This document shows positions 16,054 through 24,765 of a DNA stretch of 64,000 nucleotides, in pieces. Origin of the DNA: Pseudomonas nitroreducens. Its GTDB lineage: Bacteria; Pseudomonadota; Gammaproteobacteria; Pseudomonadales; Pseudomonadaceae. Both the position numbers and the translations under genes were made by a program. The notes under the pieces are model-generated. The model made no database searches, had not been told where the DNA came from, and saw only the letters and a program-made list of their open reading frames with translations. Within the stretch, counting starts at the first letter, position 1. Every line of letters begins with the position of its first letter. Where the stretch lies: assembly GCF_024170165.1 (NCBI RefSeq), contig NZ_JALJXP010000013.1, positions 62,001 through 126,000 of the forward strand, in the 5' to 3' direction.

Positions 16054-17027
16054 TGGTCAGCGGGGCCAATGGCTTCGTCGGCCGCCTGCTGGTGCATCGC
16101 CTGCTGGAGGCGGGTGAGCTGCGCGGGAAACGGATCGAGGCCTTGCTGTTGCTGGATCAGAAACTCGAAGGCTTGCCCGACGATTCGCGCCTGCGCCGGC
16201 ATTACGGCAGCGTCACCGATCCGGCCCTGTTGCGCCGGGTGCTGGCCGATGGCGTCGACGTGGTGTTCCACCTGGTGAGTGTGCCCGGCGGTGCCGCCGA
16301 GACGCAGTATGAGCTGGGTTACCAGGTCAACCTGCAGGCGAGCCTGGAGCTGCTGCACCAGCTGCGCAATGCCGCGCGACCGCCGGTGCTGGTTTATGCC
16401 AGCAGCGTGGCGGTCTATGGCAGCGAGCTGCCAGCGCGGATGGACGAGCAACAGCCGACGGCGCCGCAGCTGTCCTATGCGGCGCACAAGCGCATGGTGG
16501 AGATTGCCCTGCAGGACCTGTCCCGCCGCGGCGAAGTGGACGGGCGCGCGCTGCGCCTGCCCGGCATAGTCGCCCGGCCGCGCGAGCCCAATGGACTGCG
16601 TTCGGCCTTCATGAGCGACCTGCTGCACGCCTGTGCGGCGGGGGACAGTTACACCTGCCCGGTTTCGCCGCAGGCCGGCGCCTGGTGGATGTCGGCCCGC
16701 TGTTGCGTGGACAACCTGTTGCACGCCGCCGAACTCAGGGAGCCCGGCAGCCAGCGGGTGTGGCAGCTGCCGGTGCTGCAGCTGACCATCGCGCAGGTGC
16801 TTGCCGGGCTCGCCGCCTGCTTCGGCGAAGCCCATTGCGAGCGCATCGCCTTCGAACCCGATCCACAGCTGGAAGCGCTGTTCGGCGCCTACCCGCCGCT
16901 GCGCACGCCGCAGGCCCGTGAGCTGGGTTTCTGCCACGACGGTTCGGTGGCCGGCCTGTTGCGCAACGCCCTCGACCTTCCGCCGCGTCGCAGCCGCGCC
17001 GCCATCCGCAAAGGAGTTTCCGCATGA
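16044..17027 (+). CDS. NAD-dependent epimerase/dehydratase-family protein (extended SDR)
   Basis: This 327-residue extended SDR has GANGFVGRLL at the N terminus (cofactor motif about residues 7-16) and the catalytic YAAHK (about 150-154), preceded by a Ser-rich strand VYASSVAVYG. The substrate could be a sugar nucleotide in other contexts, but operon position favours oxidation or reduction of a pathway intermediate, as with hydroxysteroid-dehydrogenase-like members. It overlaps the FAH gene by 10 bases and the cyclase gene by 4. Confidence 0.85.
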   Translation: MRVMVSGANGFVGRLLVHRLLEAGELRGKRIEALLLLDQKLEGLPDDSRLRRHYGSVTDPALLRRVLADGVDVVFHLVSVPGGAAETQYELGYQVNLQASLELLHQLRNAARPPVLVYASSVAVYGSELPARMDEQQPTAPQLSYAAHKRMVEIALQDLSRRGEVDGRALRLPGIVARPREPNGLRSAFMSDLLHACAAGDSYTCPVSPQAGAWWMSARCCVDNLLHAAELREPGSQRVWQLPVLQLTIAQVLAGLAACFGEAHCERIAFEPDPQLEALFGAYPPLRTPQARELGFCHDGSVAGLLRNALDLPPRRSRAAIRKGVSA

Positions 17028-17824
17028 GCCTGAATCAACGCCGCCTGCTGGACCTGTCCGTGACCCTGGACAACAACCCCTACACCGACCCGCCGCCGCT
17101 GCTGCCGAAGATCGACTACATGGATCACCAGCAGGGCTGGCCGGAGATGGCCGCGATGTTCCCTGGCCTGCGCAAGGAAGACCTGCCCGGCGACGAGTCC
17201 TGGGCGGCGGAGCGCCTGCAGATCACCACCCACAGCGGCACCCACATGGATGCGCCGTGGCACTACGCATCCACCACCGACGGTGGCAAACCGGCCTTCG
17301 GCATCGACGAGCTGCCGCTGGAATGGTGCCTGCAACCGGGCGTGAAACTGGACTTCCGTCACTTCCCGGACGGCCATGTGGTGAGCGCTGCCGAGGTCGA
17401 GGCCGAACTGGCGCGCATCGGCCATCTGCTGCAGCCGCTGGACATCGTCCTGGTCAACACCCGCGCCGGTAGCCTGTTCGGCCAGCCGGGCTACCTCGAA
17501 GCCGGCGTCGGCATGGGCCGCGAGGCAACGCTGTACCTGCTGGAGCGCGGCGTGCGGGTGGTGGGCACCGATGCCTGGAGCTGGGATGCGCCCTTCAAGT
17601 TCACCCGCGAGCGTTTCACGGCCTCCGGCGATGCTTCGATCATCTGGGAAGGCCACAAGGCCGGGCGCGACATCGGCTACGGGCAGATGGAGAAGCTCGC
17701 CAACCTCGAGCAACTGCCCGACCACGGCTTCCTGGTCAGCTGCTTCCCCTACAAGATCCGCCATGCCTCTGCCGGTTTCGTGCGCGCTGTGGCGATCCTG
17801 GAAGCCCCGCCGGCCGTGACCTGA
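17024..17824 (+). CDS. Cyclase-family (kynurenine-formamidase-like) hydrolase
   Basis: This 266-residue protein carries the family signature HSGTHMDAPWHY (His70, His74, Asp76, His80), the metal-binding HGTHxDxPxH pattern. Members include kynurenine formamidase and isatin hydrolase; several occur in aromatic degradation and open rings or lactones hydrolytically. AAAGGAG lies 8 bases before the ATG, which overlaps the upstream stop. A hydrolase for a lactone or amide intermediate is the likeliest role. Confidence 0.88.
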   Translation: MSLNQRRLLDLSVTLDNNPYTDPPPLLPKIDYMDHQQGWPEMAAMFPGLRKEDLPGDESWAAERLQITTHSGTHMDAPWHYASTTDGGKPAFGIDELPLEWCLQPGVKLDFRHFPDGHVVSAAEVEAELARIGHLLQPLDIVLVNTRAGSLFGQPGYLEAGVGMGREATLYLLERGVRVVGTDAWSWDAPFKFTRERFTASGDASIIWEGHKAGRDIGYGQMEKLANLEQLPDHGFLVSCFPYKIRHASAGFVRAVAILEAPPAVT

Positions 17825-17909
17825 ACGACCCTTTGTCGCCTCGCTTGGAGGCGCGCCATGCAGGGTCTTTACTGGCACAGAGAACCTGTCGTTCAGCGAG
17901 GCCGGCGTG

Positions 17910-18254
17910 ATGAACAGCGTAGAGGTGGCACCCGAGACAAGAGGTGTGACGGTGGAACTGCTGTCCTCGGTCGACCTCGGCCCGGAGATCGACGGCATGG
18001 CCGGCCGACAACTGCGGATGCGCCGGGTGACCATCGCGCCCGGCGGCGTTTTCGGGCCGGTGCATGACCACGTGGACCGCCCCGGCACGGTATTCATCCT
18101 GCAGGGCACCATCACCGACCATCGCGACGGTATCGCCACTGACTACGGGCCGGGCGTCGGCTGGCCCGAGGACCACACCACCACGCACTGGCTGGAGAAC
18201 CGCGGCAGCAGCATCGCCGTGGAGATTTCGGTCGACATCGTCCGGCTGGGCTAG
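17910..18254 (+). CDS. Small cupin protein
   Basis: This 114-residue single-domain cupin has HDHVDRPGTVFILQG as the first motif and DHTTTHWLENRG as the second, with His residues suited to metal binding. It lies 85 bases after the cyclase gene and is the last gene of the island in this orientation. GTG (17907) and ATG (17910) are adjacent in frame; the ATG is chosen. Function is unknown; an isomerase or quercetinase-like dioxygenase is possible. Confidence 0.75.
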   Translation: MNSVEVAPETRGVTVELLSSVDLGPEIDGMAGRQLRMRRVTIAPGGVFGPVHDHVDRPGTVFILQGTITDHRDGIATDYGPGVGWPEDHTTTHWLENRGSSIAVEISVDIVRLG

Positions 18255-18344
18255 TCCCGGCCGGAGGCGTTGCTTCGACCAGCACTGGCGAGCGCTCACC
18301 CAATGGCATGGACGAGGGACGACGAGCCGATCAGGAGGGCAGCG

Positions 18345-19010
18345 ATGGACAAAGCCGAGAGGGGCACCTGGCAGCGGGTGCTGGAACCGATCGACCGCAT
18401 CACCGAAGTGATTTTCGGCCTGCTGATGGCCATGACCTTCATCGGCTCGCTGAGCGTGGCGACCTCGGGGCGGGAAGAGGTGCGCACCATGCTGATCGCC
18501 GCGCTGGGCTGCAACCTCGCCTGGGGCCTGGCCGACGCCGTGATCTTCCTGATGCGTACCTGGACCGAACGTACCCGCAGCCGCACGCTGATGGAGCGCC
18601 TGCAGGGCAGTTCCGACCCGCGCGATGGCCAGGGGCTGATCGCCGCTGAGCTACCACCGCGGATAGCCACGGCAGTCCGCGCGGACGGGCTGGAAATGCT
18701 GCGCCTGCACCTGCTGCGAGAAGCCGCTGGCGCCGCGGCTCCGGCACGCATCGGCTGGGCAGACATCAAGGGCGCGCTGGCCACCTTCCTGCTGGTGGTG
18801 CTGGCGACCTTCCCGCTGGTCATTCCCTTCCTGCTGATCGACCAGACCGGCCCGGCCATCCGTGCCTCCAATGCGGTGGCGCTGGTGATGCTGTTCATCT
18901 CCGGCTGGATGCTCGCCCGCTATTCCGGCGGTTCGCCCTGGGCGGGCGGGATTGCATTGGCGGTAGTGGGAACGGCGCTGCTGTTCGCCATCATCGCGCT
19001 GGGCGGTTGA
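18345..19010 (+). CDS. VIT1/CCC1-family-like integral membrane protein
   Basis: The protein has 221 residues with about five hydrophobic helices. The N-terminal IFGLLMAMTFIGSLSVATSGREE is similar to the first helix and following loop of VIT1/CCC1 iron/manganese transporters. The cytosolic metal-binding domain of plant VIT1 is shorter and different here. AGGAGGG lies 7 bases before the ATG at 18345, which decides the start. The assignment is by resemblance; metal transport is not shown. Confidence 0.6.
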   Translation: MDKAERGTWQRVLEPIDRITEVIFGLLMAMTFIGSLSVATSGREEVRTMLIAALGCNLAWGLADAVIFLMRTWTERTRSRTLMERLQGSSDPRDGQGLIAAELPPRIATAVRADGLEMLRLHLLREAAGAAAPARIGWADIKGALATFLLVVLATFPLVIPFLLIDQTGPAIRASNAVALVMLFISGWMLARYSGGSPWAGGIALAVVGTALLFAIIALGG

Positions 19011-19174
19011 ACCGCGCGAATCTGCCTGCCCCGGCCTCTGCGGAGGCAAGCGGCTGCGCTGAAATATCCGGCACGGATTGTCCGCGTCGAAGTTGTTTCG
19101 GCGAGCTTGATCGGTCGCGTTCAGCGTCTATCGTCTTGCTGGACTCATCAAGACGTGACCAACGAGGCGCTTCC

Positions 19175-19370
19175 ATGGCACACCCGGCCCGCACCCAGAC
19201 GCTCACCAGCCAGTTCGACTTTTCCACCACGGTGGCGCGGCTGCAGGATGCCCTGCAATCCCATGGTGTCACGCTGTTCGCCGATATCGACCAGAGCGCC
19301 GCGGCCAGCGGTGCGGGCACCAGCCTGCGGCCGACGCGGCTGTTCCTGTTCGGCAATCCCCTGGGCGGTC
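19175..19370 (+). pseudogene. DUF302 gene, truncated by a deletion
   Basis: After a fair RBS (AACGAGG), the ATG opens a DUF302-type N terminus containing FDFSTTVARLQDAL and LRPTRLFLFGNPLGG. Intact DUF302 proteins continue for about 60 more residues; here the family sequence stops right after NPLGG and the frame runs into unrelated sequence. The 3' part is replaced by the end of a propeller gene in another frame. It is a non-functional remnant. Confidence 0.7.
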
Positions 19371-19673
19371 GGCGGCATGCCCATCCAGCTGTTCGTCACG
19401 CCGGATTCGCGGACCCTGGTGGTCGCCAACCAGGGCTCCCGTGAAAAGCCCGGCAATTCGGTCAGCGTGGTCGATCTTGAAGGCTTCAAGGTCACGAAAA
19501 CCGTGGAAACCGGCGCCGGTGCCCACGGTGTGGTGATCGACCGCGAAGGGCGATATGCCTACGTCACCAATTCCTTCGCCGACTCCGTGTCGAAGGTCGA
19601 CGTGAAGGCGGGCAAGGTGGTCGGTACGGTTCCGGTGTCGAAGAACCCCAACGGCATCAACATGACGCCGTAA
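19368..19673 (+). pseudogene. C-terminal fragment of a YVTN beta-propeller gene
   Basis: About 101 codons match the end of YncE/YVTN-type surface propellers: MPIQLFVTPDSRTLVVANQG, GAHGVVIDREGRYAYVTNS, and a final PVSKNPNGINMTP. The rest of the gene is missing and the fragment joins the DUF302 stump without a promoter of its own. An internal ATG at 19377 could start a 98-residue peptide, but one lone blade pair would not fold as a propeller. Confidence 0.7.
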
Positions 19674-19684
19674 GGCGCCTGCGA

Positions 19685-19768
19685 CCCGCTCGCTCCGGCA
19701 AGGGGAGCCGAGCGGGCGCATGCCGATCCACTGCAACGCCCGCTGCCTGGCATCGGGCGTTGTCCGTT
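19685..19768. terminator. Two hairpins between convergent genes
   Basis: CCCGCTCG/CGAGCGGG (19685-19716) and CAACGCCCG/CGGGCGTTG (19734-19762, then TCCGTTT) are perfect stems in the gap between the propeller fragment (+) and the TonB receptor (-). They probably terminate transcription in one or both directions. Confidence 0.55.
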
Positions 19769-19822
19769 TGCGCCGCACTGGCGAGGCGGCCGGTGCAGGG
19801 CAGGGAGCCCTGCCGTATCAGC

Positions 19823-22291
19823 TCAGAAGTCGGCCTTCAGGGTGACGGTGTAGTTGCGCGGGTCACCGTACTGGTTGCTCGCGTTCAGCCAGCCGATGGA
19901 GGAGTAGTACTTCTTGTCGAACAGGTTGTTGCCGTTCAGGGCGACGCTGAAGTTCCTGTTGATCTGGTAGCCCAGGCGCGCGTTCCAGATGGCGTAGCCG
20001 GACTGCTTGATATCGCCTACGCCGCCAGTGCCGCCAAAGTTGGTGTTGTAGTTCTCGCTCTGGATGCTGGCGCCGGCGCCTGCGCTCCACTGGCTCAGCT
20101 CGCCCGGCAGCTTGTAGTCGGCCCAGAAGCGCAGCAGGTGGCGCGGCGTATAGCTGTTGAAGGTGGAGCCGGAGGACGAGGTGCCGTCGCCCGGGTCGTT
20201 GAGGAACTTGGTCGAGGTGTAGGTGTAGCCGGCGAACAGTTGCAGGTCGCGCAGCACCTCGCCGCTGATCTCCGCGTCGAAGCCCTCGGCGCGAACCTTG
20301 CCGCCCGCCACGTAGCAGTTGTCTTCGCCGTTCTGCCCGCACTCCGAGGCGTAGTCGTACTGCGCACGGTTTTCCTGGTTCACGCGGAAGATCGCGAAGC
20401 TGGTGTTGACGCGGCCATCCATCAGCTCGCCTTTGAGGCCGATCTCGTAGTTCGAACCTTCGATGGGCTTGAGCGGGGCGCTGTCCTGGGTCAGCTCGGT
20501 CTGCGGCTTGAAGATGTCGGTGTAGCTGGCGTAGACCGACCACTGGTTGTTCAGCTCGTAGATCAGGCCGCCGTAGGGAGTGAACTCGCCGGTTTCCTTC
20601 GAATGCGCCGGGGCGGGGGAGGAGGTGGTGAAGCGGTTGAGTTCGTAGTCGTACTGGTAGTTGCTGGTACGCCCGCCCAGGACCAGGGTCAGCGGCTCGG
20701 CGAGCTTGTAGCGCACCACGCCGTAGAGGCCGTTCTGGCGGATATGGCCCTTGGAGGCGCCGGCGTAGGTGGTGCTAAGCATCTCTTCCTCGGTGGGCCT
20801 GCGCGGCGAGACCGGGTCGTAGATGTTGATCGGCCCGAGGTTGAGCAGGCCGCCCTGCACATCGTCGGTCTTCAGGTCGCTGGCGTTGGCGCCGACCACC
20901 ACCTGGTGCTCCAGGTCGAAGGCGCGCCACTTGCCGGCGAGGTTGATGTCGGCGCCCTGGTTGATGTTCTCGAAGTCGTAGAGGTAGGCGCGCGACTGCA
21001 TGCCGTCGCCGGTAGCCGGGTCGACGGCGCCGCGACCGAAGCTGTAGAGGATGTCGTTGGTCTCGCGGATGTAGCTGCCCGAGGCGTTCAGGCGCCAGTC
21101 ATCGTTGAAGTCGTGGGTGACGTCGGCGAAGTAGGTGGTCTGCTTGTTGTTCCATTTGTTCCAGTCCGCCCCGGTGAAGGTGGAGCGCCCCGCGTTCACC
21201 GCGCTGCCATCCTTGTTGCGCGGCAGCCCGCCGAAGGACGGTGTCGAATGCAGGTCTTCCACGCTGGCGCCGGCGGCCACTCGGGTGTCGTCGGTCAGGT
21301 CGTACTCGAGAATGCCGTAGAGCACGTTCTTGCGGCTGTCCGCAGTGTCGTAGAAGTAGTCGCGGTCCTCGTGGGCGGCCACTACCCGACCACGCAGCCT
21401 GCCGTCTTCGGTAAGCGGCGCGCTGCCATCGAGGGTCTGCCGGTAGGTGTCCCAGGAGCCGGCGCTGGCGGTCAGCGAGAGCGACGGTTCGGCCTTCGGG
21501 CGTTTGCGCACGAGGTTGATGGCGGCGCCGGGATTGCCGCTGCCCTGCAGCAGGCCGTTGGCGCCGCGCAGCACCTCGACGCGGTCATAGAGCAGCGTGT
21601 CGGAGGTGAAGCTGCTGCCGATGGCGTAGTAGCGGCGGTCGAGGGGGACGCCGTCGTACTGGATGGTCTCCACCTCGAAGCCGCGCGAGTAGATGTACTT
21701 GCCACCGGAGGGGCTCTGGTAGGTGGTGATGCCGGTGGTTTTCTCCAGCACCTGGTCGAGGGTGTCGAGGCGCTGGTCGTCCATCGCCTTGCGGGTGATG
21801 ACGGTGACCGACTGCGGAATGTCCTTGAGGCGCTGGGTGGATTTGCCGATGGTGGCTTCGCCGGATGTGTAGGAGCCGGAGTCTTCTGTCGTCGGCCCCA
21901 GGCCCTGGCCGGTGACGACGGTGTCGCTCATCGCCAGCGCCGCTGGAACCTCTTCCAGCACATAGCTGCCGCCCTGGTCCACCGCTCGCAGCCCGGTGCC
22001 GGAGAGGAGCGTGGCGAAGCCGGCCTCCCGCGAGTAGCTGCCGTGCAGGCCGGCTGACTGGAGATGGGCGGTCTTGCTGGCGTCGAACGAGAGCGCGACC
22101 CCGGCTTCGCTGGCGAAGCGGCTGAGCACTTCGGTCAGCGAACCGGCGGCGATGTCGTACTGCCGGATGCTCTGCACTGCGCTGGATGCTGCCGGCTCTG
22201 CGCCCTGAACGACGGGCACGCCCACGACGACACTGAAGAGGGCAGCCTGCACGTGAATGGCAAGCCGGTGGCGAACGAACGGATACAGCAT
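19823..22291 (-). CDS. TonB-dependent siderophore receptor with N-terminal signalling domain
   Basis: This 822-residue outer-membrane receptor has a signal peptide to about residue 30, then an STN/secretin-like signalling domain (QYDIAAGSLTEVLSRFASEA to about 110), a plug with the TonB-box/NPGAAINLVRKRP region, and a 22-strand barrel ending in NYTVTLKADF. The signalling domain marks it as a transducer, like FpvA/FoxA/FecA, working through the adjacent FecR and ECF sigma factor. The ATG at 22291 starts the signal peptide; a longer frame to 22366 does not. The ligand cannot be named. Confidence 0.92.
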   Translation of the reverse strand: MLYPFVRHRLAIHVQAALFSVVVGVPVVQGAEPAASSAVQSIRQYDIAAGSLTEVLSRFASEAGVALSFDASKTAHLQSAGLHGSYSREAGFATLLSGTGLRAVDQGGSYVLEEVPAALAMSDTVVTGQGLGPTTEDSGSYTSGEATIGKSTQRLKDIPQSVTVITRKAMDDQRLDTLDQVLEKTTGITTYQSPSGGKYIYSRGFEVETIQYDGVPLDRRYYAIGSSFTSDTLLYDRVEVLRGANGLLQGSGNPGAAINLVRKRPKAEPSLSLTASAGSWDTYRQTLDGSAPLTEDGRLRGRVVAAHEDRDYFYDTADSRKNVLYGILEYDLTDDTRVAAGASVEDLHSTPSFGGLPRNKDGSAVNAGRSTFTGADWNKWNNKQTTYFADVTHDFNDDWRLNASGSYIRETNDILYSFGRGAVDPATGDGMQSRAYLYDFENINQGADINLAGKWRAFDLEHQVVVGANASDLKTDDVQGGLLNLGPINIYDPVSPRRPTEEEMLSTTYAGASKGHIRQNGLYGVVRYKLAEPLTLVLGGRTSNYQYDYELNRFTTSSPAPAHSKETGEFTPYGGLIYELNNQWSVYASYTDIFKPQTELTQDSAPLKPIEGSNYEIGLKGELMDGRVNTSFAIFRVNQENRAQYDYASECGQNGEDNCYVAGGKVRAEGFDAEISGEVLRDLQLFAGYTYTSTKFLNDPGDGTSSSGSTFNSYTPRHLLRFWADYKLPGELSQWSAGAGASIQSENYNTNFGGTGGVGDIKQSGYAIWNARLGYQINRNFSVALNGNNLFDKKYYSSIGWLNASNQYGDPRNYTVTLKADF

Positions 22292-22364
22292 GGTCTCTCC
22301 CCGGTGGTGGTGACCAAGTGGGTCACTGATGCCGGAGTAGCCGAACCAGGGACGAAGAAAGTGC

Positions 22365-22387
22365 ACGGTGGTTGGAAAAATCTTTTA
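22365..22387 (-). promoter_or_regulatory. Candidate ECF-sigma promoter for the receptor
   Basis: In the 112-base gap between fecR and the receptor gene, the minus strand reads TAAAA, 15 bases, CGT. This is close to the iron-starvation box TAAAT-N16-CGT of PvdS-type sigma factors. Position is right for a receptor promoter used by the adjacent sigma factor, but the match is one base off in spacing and sequence. Confidence 0.35.
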
Positions 22388-22403
22388 CCGGCTCCATGCG
22401 GGC

Positions 22404-23360
22404 TCAGCCGCGCGGTACCACGGTGACCCAGTACCCCGTGCGATACACCACCGCGACCGGGAAGCTGCGTTCCAGGGCCCTGAGCGCGAGGTCGGTGTCA
22501 TCCACCGGGAAGGCGCCGGAAATGCGCAGCCCGCTGATGCGCGAATCGCATCTGAGCCAGCCGTGGCGGTAACGCCCCAGTTCCTCCAGCAACTCGCCCA
22601 GCGGGCGGTCGATGGCAATCAGGCTGCCCTGCGCCCAGGCGCCCACCGACGCATCATTGACCCCTACGGGTTCGATGGTGCCGGAGGTGATGCGAGTGTG
22701 CTGGCCGGCCTCCAGGCGCAGGGGAGCCGCCTGGCCGGGCACGGAGACTTCGACCGCTTTCTCCAGTACCGCCACCTCGGTTGCGTTCCCCCAGCTGCTC
22801 ACGCTGAAGCGAGTACCCAGCGCGCGCACGGTGGCATCAGCGCTGCGTACGCGGAAGGGTCTGTCGAGACTATCGCTCGCGGTGCTCACCAGCACCTCGC
22901 CGGCACGCAGGAGGATCAGCCGCTGATTGGCATCGAAGAGCACATCCACCGCACTGTCGGTGCCCAGTTGCATCCGGCTGCCGTCCGCCAGGGTGAAGTG
23001 ACGGCTTTCGCCCACCGCCGTCCTGTAGCCGGCGCTGTAGCGCTGGCGTGCATCACTGCGCCAACCCAGGGTGGCCAGCCCGCCCAGCGACGCGACCACG
23101 AAGAAGCTGCGCAGCACCTGGCGCCGGGACTGCCCGGCCGAGGCCAGCGTGGCAGCCGCCAGGCGACCCGGTACGCGGGCCATCTGCAGGTTCACCGATT
23201 CGATGCGCTGCCAGGCGCGCTGGTTGATCGGGTCGGCCGCCAGCCAGCGTTGCCAGGCGCGCTGATCGCCGTCTCCCGGCGTCGCGTTGGCCAGGCGTGC
23301 GTACCAGCGGGCCGCTTCGCTGATGGCTGCCCGTTCATTGGGTGGCAGGGTGTCGTTCAC
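22404..23360 (-). CDS. FecR-family anti-sigma/transmembrane regulator
   Basis: This 318-residue protein has a DUF4880-like N-terminal cytoplasmic region (EAARWYARLANATPGDGDQRAWQRWL), one TM helix near residue 90 (FFVVASLGGLATLGW) and a periplasmic FecR domain (HFTLADGSRMQLGTDSAVDV). It receives the signal from the receptor and controls the sigma factor. The GTG start overlaps the sigma stop (GTGA), giving translational coupling. The much longer frame to 23909 is only read-through of sequence shared with the sigma gene. Confidence 0.92.
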   Translation of the reverse strand: MNDTLPPNERAAISEAARWYARLANATPGDGDQRAWQRWLAADPINQRAWQRIESVNLQMARVPGRLAAATLASAGQSRRQVLRSFFVVASLGGLATLGWRSDARQRYSAGYRTAVGESRHFTLADGSRMQLGTDSAVDVLFDANQRLILLRAGEVLVSTASDSLDRPFRVRSADATVRALGTRFSVSSWGNATEVAVLEKAVEVSVPGQAAPLRLEAGQHTRITSGTIEPVGVNDASVGAWAQGSLIAIDRPLGELLEELGRYRHGWLRCDSRISGLRISGAFPVDDTDLALRALERSFPVAVVYRTGYWVTVVPRG

Positions 23361-23866
23361 AGGACCCCCGCCATGGCCAGGCAGCAGTGCTCCATGGCCT
23401 TGGCCATGTATTTGTTCACCGTGCGCAGGGAAATCCCCAGGCGCTCGGCGATCTGGTTGTAGGTCAGCCCTTCGAGCTGGGAAAGGATGAACGCCTGGCG
23501 GACCTTCGGTCCCAGGCCATCGAGCATGCGGTCGATTTCCGTCAGCGCTTCGAGCAGCAGGGCCTGTTCCTCGAGGGACGGCTGAACCGCCTCGGGCAGC
23601 AGCGCCAGCGCCTCCAGATAGGCGCGCTCCAGCGAACGGCGGCGGTACAGGTCGATGACCAGGCCGCGGGCGATGGTCTGCAGGTAGTGCCGGGGCTCGC
23701 GGATCGCCTCGGCGCTCCGGGCCATCAGCACGCGAACGAAGGTGTCCTGCGCCAGGTCGGCGGCGTCGGCGGAATCGTTGAGGCGTTTGCGCAGCCAGCC
23801 ACGCAACCAGCCATGATGGTCGCGGTAAAGCATCCCTACCGCCTGCAGCGACGAATCCCCCTGCAT
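23357..23866 (-). CDS. ECF (FecI-type) sigma factor
   Basis: This 169-residue sigma-70-family ECF factor has region 2 around DAADLAQDTFVRVL and HYLQTIARGLVIDLYRRR, and region 4 with LEGLTYNQIAERLGISLRTVNKYMAKA, the helix-turn-helix. It is first in an operon with fecR and a signalling receptor. A Fur-like box lies immediately upstream, so it should be made when iron is low and then activate the receptor promoter. Confidence 0.93.
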   Translation of the reverse strand: MQGDSSLQAVGMLYRDHHGWLRGWLRKRLNDSADAADLAQDTFVRVLMARSAEAIREPRHYLQTIARGLVIDLYRRRSLERAYLEALALLPEAVQPSLEEQALLLEALTEIDRMLDGLGPKVRQAFILSQLEGLTYNQIAERLGISLRTVNKYMAKAMEHCCLAMAGVL

Positions 23867-23888
23867 TGCAATCCCCTAAGAACAATTT

Positions 23889-23907
23889 GCAAACGACAAT
23901 CGTTATC
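23889..23907 (-). promoter_or_regulatory. Fur box upstream of the ECF sigma gene
   Basis: GCAAACGACAATCGTTATC resembles the 19-base Fur consensus (GATAATGATAATCATTATC), best in the half ATCGTTATC. It lies 23 bases upstream of the sigma start in unusually AT-rich sequence, as expected for an iron-repressed promoter. Confidence 0.65.
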
Positions 23908-24082
23908 AAATATACGGGATGTGGGATTGCTTGAAAACTGCAGGTTGGCGATGGTCCGTTTCTGCCCGTGCGCTGCCCGCTGCGCAGGGCAGCTTGCGGC
24001 CCGGAGCGGACCTGTCATGCGTGGACTCAGGCGGGCTTCGCCAGCCGCCGCGAGCGCTGGCGCTGCATGGCCCGGGGCGCGC

Positions 24083-24754
24083 TCAGGGTTGGTCGCCCAG
24101 CCTGACGAGTACATCGGAGGCCAGCACCACCACGCCGCCTGCCGTCGGGACGGTCCTGACCAGCGCCTGCGCGACCGCCCGTGCATGGACGGGCCGATAT
24201 TTCCCTGGCATCAGCGGCCCCAGGAGCTTCGCGACCGGGATCGCGAGCTGTTCACCGAGGCGCGGCGGTTGCTGCAGGCCGTCGCGGTAGTCCAGCAGGA
24301 GCGAGGGTTGCGCGATCACCAGCGCCGTCAGTGGCATCGCCTTGAGGGCATCCTCCAGCTCACCCTTGACGCGGTTGTAGAACACCGAGGATTGCCCGTC
24401 GGCCCCTACCGCGCTGACCAGTCCCACGCGCCGGGTTCCCGCCGCGAGCGCGGCGTTGGCCACGGCGAGATTGGCGTCCAGGTCGACTGCGCGGAATGCC
24501 GCCTGGCTGCCGGCAACCTTGATCGTGGTGCCGAGCGCCAGGTAGACCTCGTCGGTCGGCGGCAGCACAGGCAGGCGGCCGAAATCGACGCTGTGAACCT
24601 GAAGTTTGGGGTGGCTGAGACTCAATGGCCGACGGCTCAGGGCATGCACCTCGCCGACGGAGCCGTCCGCCAGCAGTGCCTGGAGTATCTGGCCGCCCAC
24701 AAGGCCGGTGGCGCCGGCCAGCAGCACTTTGCGTTGATCGTCAGGGGTGGGCAC
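24083..24754 (-). CDS. NAD(P)H-binding oxidoreductase (atypical SDR, TIP30-like)
   Basis: This 223-residue protein has a Rossmann motif near its N terminus (LLAGATGLVGGQILQALLAD) and later YLALGTTIKVAGS and SSVFYNRVKGELE, where Tyr-Asn-Arg-Val-Lys gives the Y-x3-K pair. It resembles small atypical SDRs of the HTATIP2/YbjT kind. The GTG start at 24754 is chosen because CGAGGAG lies 7 bases upstream; the frame runs further back only through the decayed AraC gene. Substrate is unknown. Confidence 0.78.
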   Translation of the reverse strand: MPTPDDQRKVLLAGATGLVGGQILQALLADGSVGEVHALSRRPLSLSHPKLQVHSVDFGRLPVLPPTDEVYLALGTTIKVAGSQAAFRAVDLDANLAVANAALAAGTRRVGLVSAVGADGQSSVFYNRVKGELEDALKAMPLTALVIAQPSLLLDYRDGLQQPPRLGEQLAIPVAKLLGPLMPGKYRPVHARAVAQALVRTVPTAGGVVVLASDVLVRLGDQP

Positions 24755-24765
24755 GTTTGCGGCTC

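Noticed and set aside
19760-22057. 765-codon + ORF opposite the TonB receptor
   Set aside because: Antisense to a clear receptor with signal peptide and barrel end; low-complexity Val/Gly/Ala composition.
23361-23909. Extended FecR frame reaching back through the sigma gene
   Set aside because: The GTG at 23360 overlapping the sigma stop is the normal coupled start; the extension is an Arg/Pro-rich shadow of the sigma gene.
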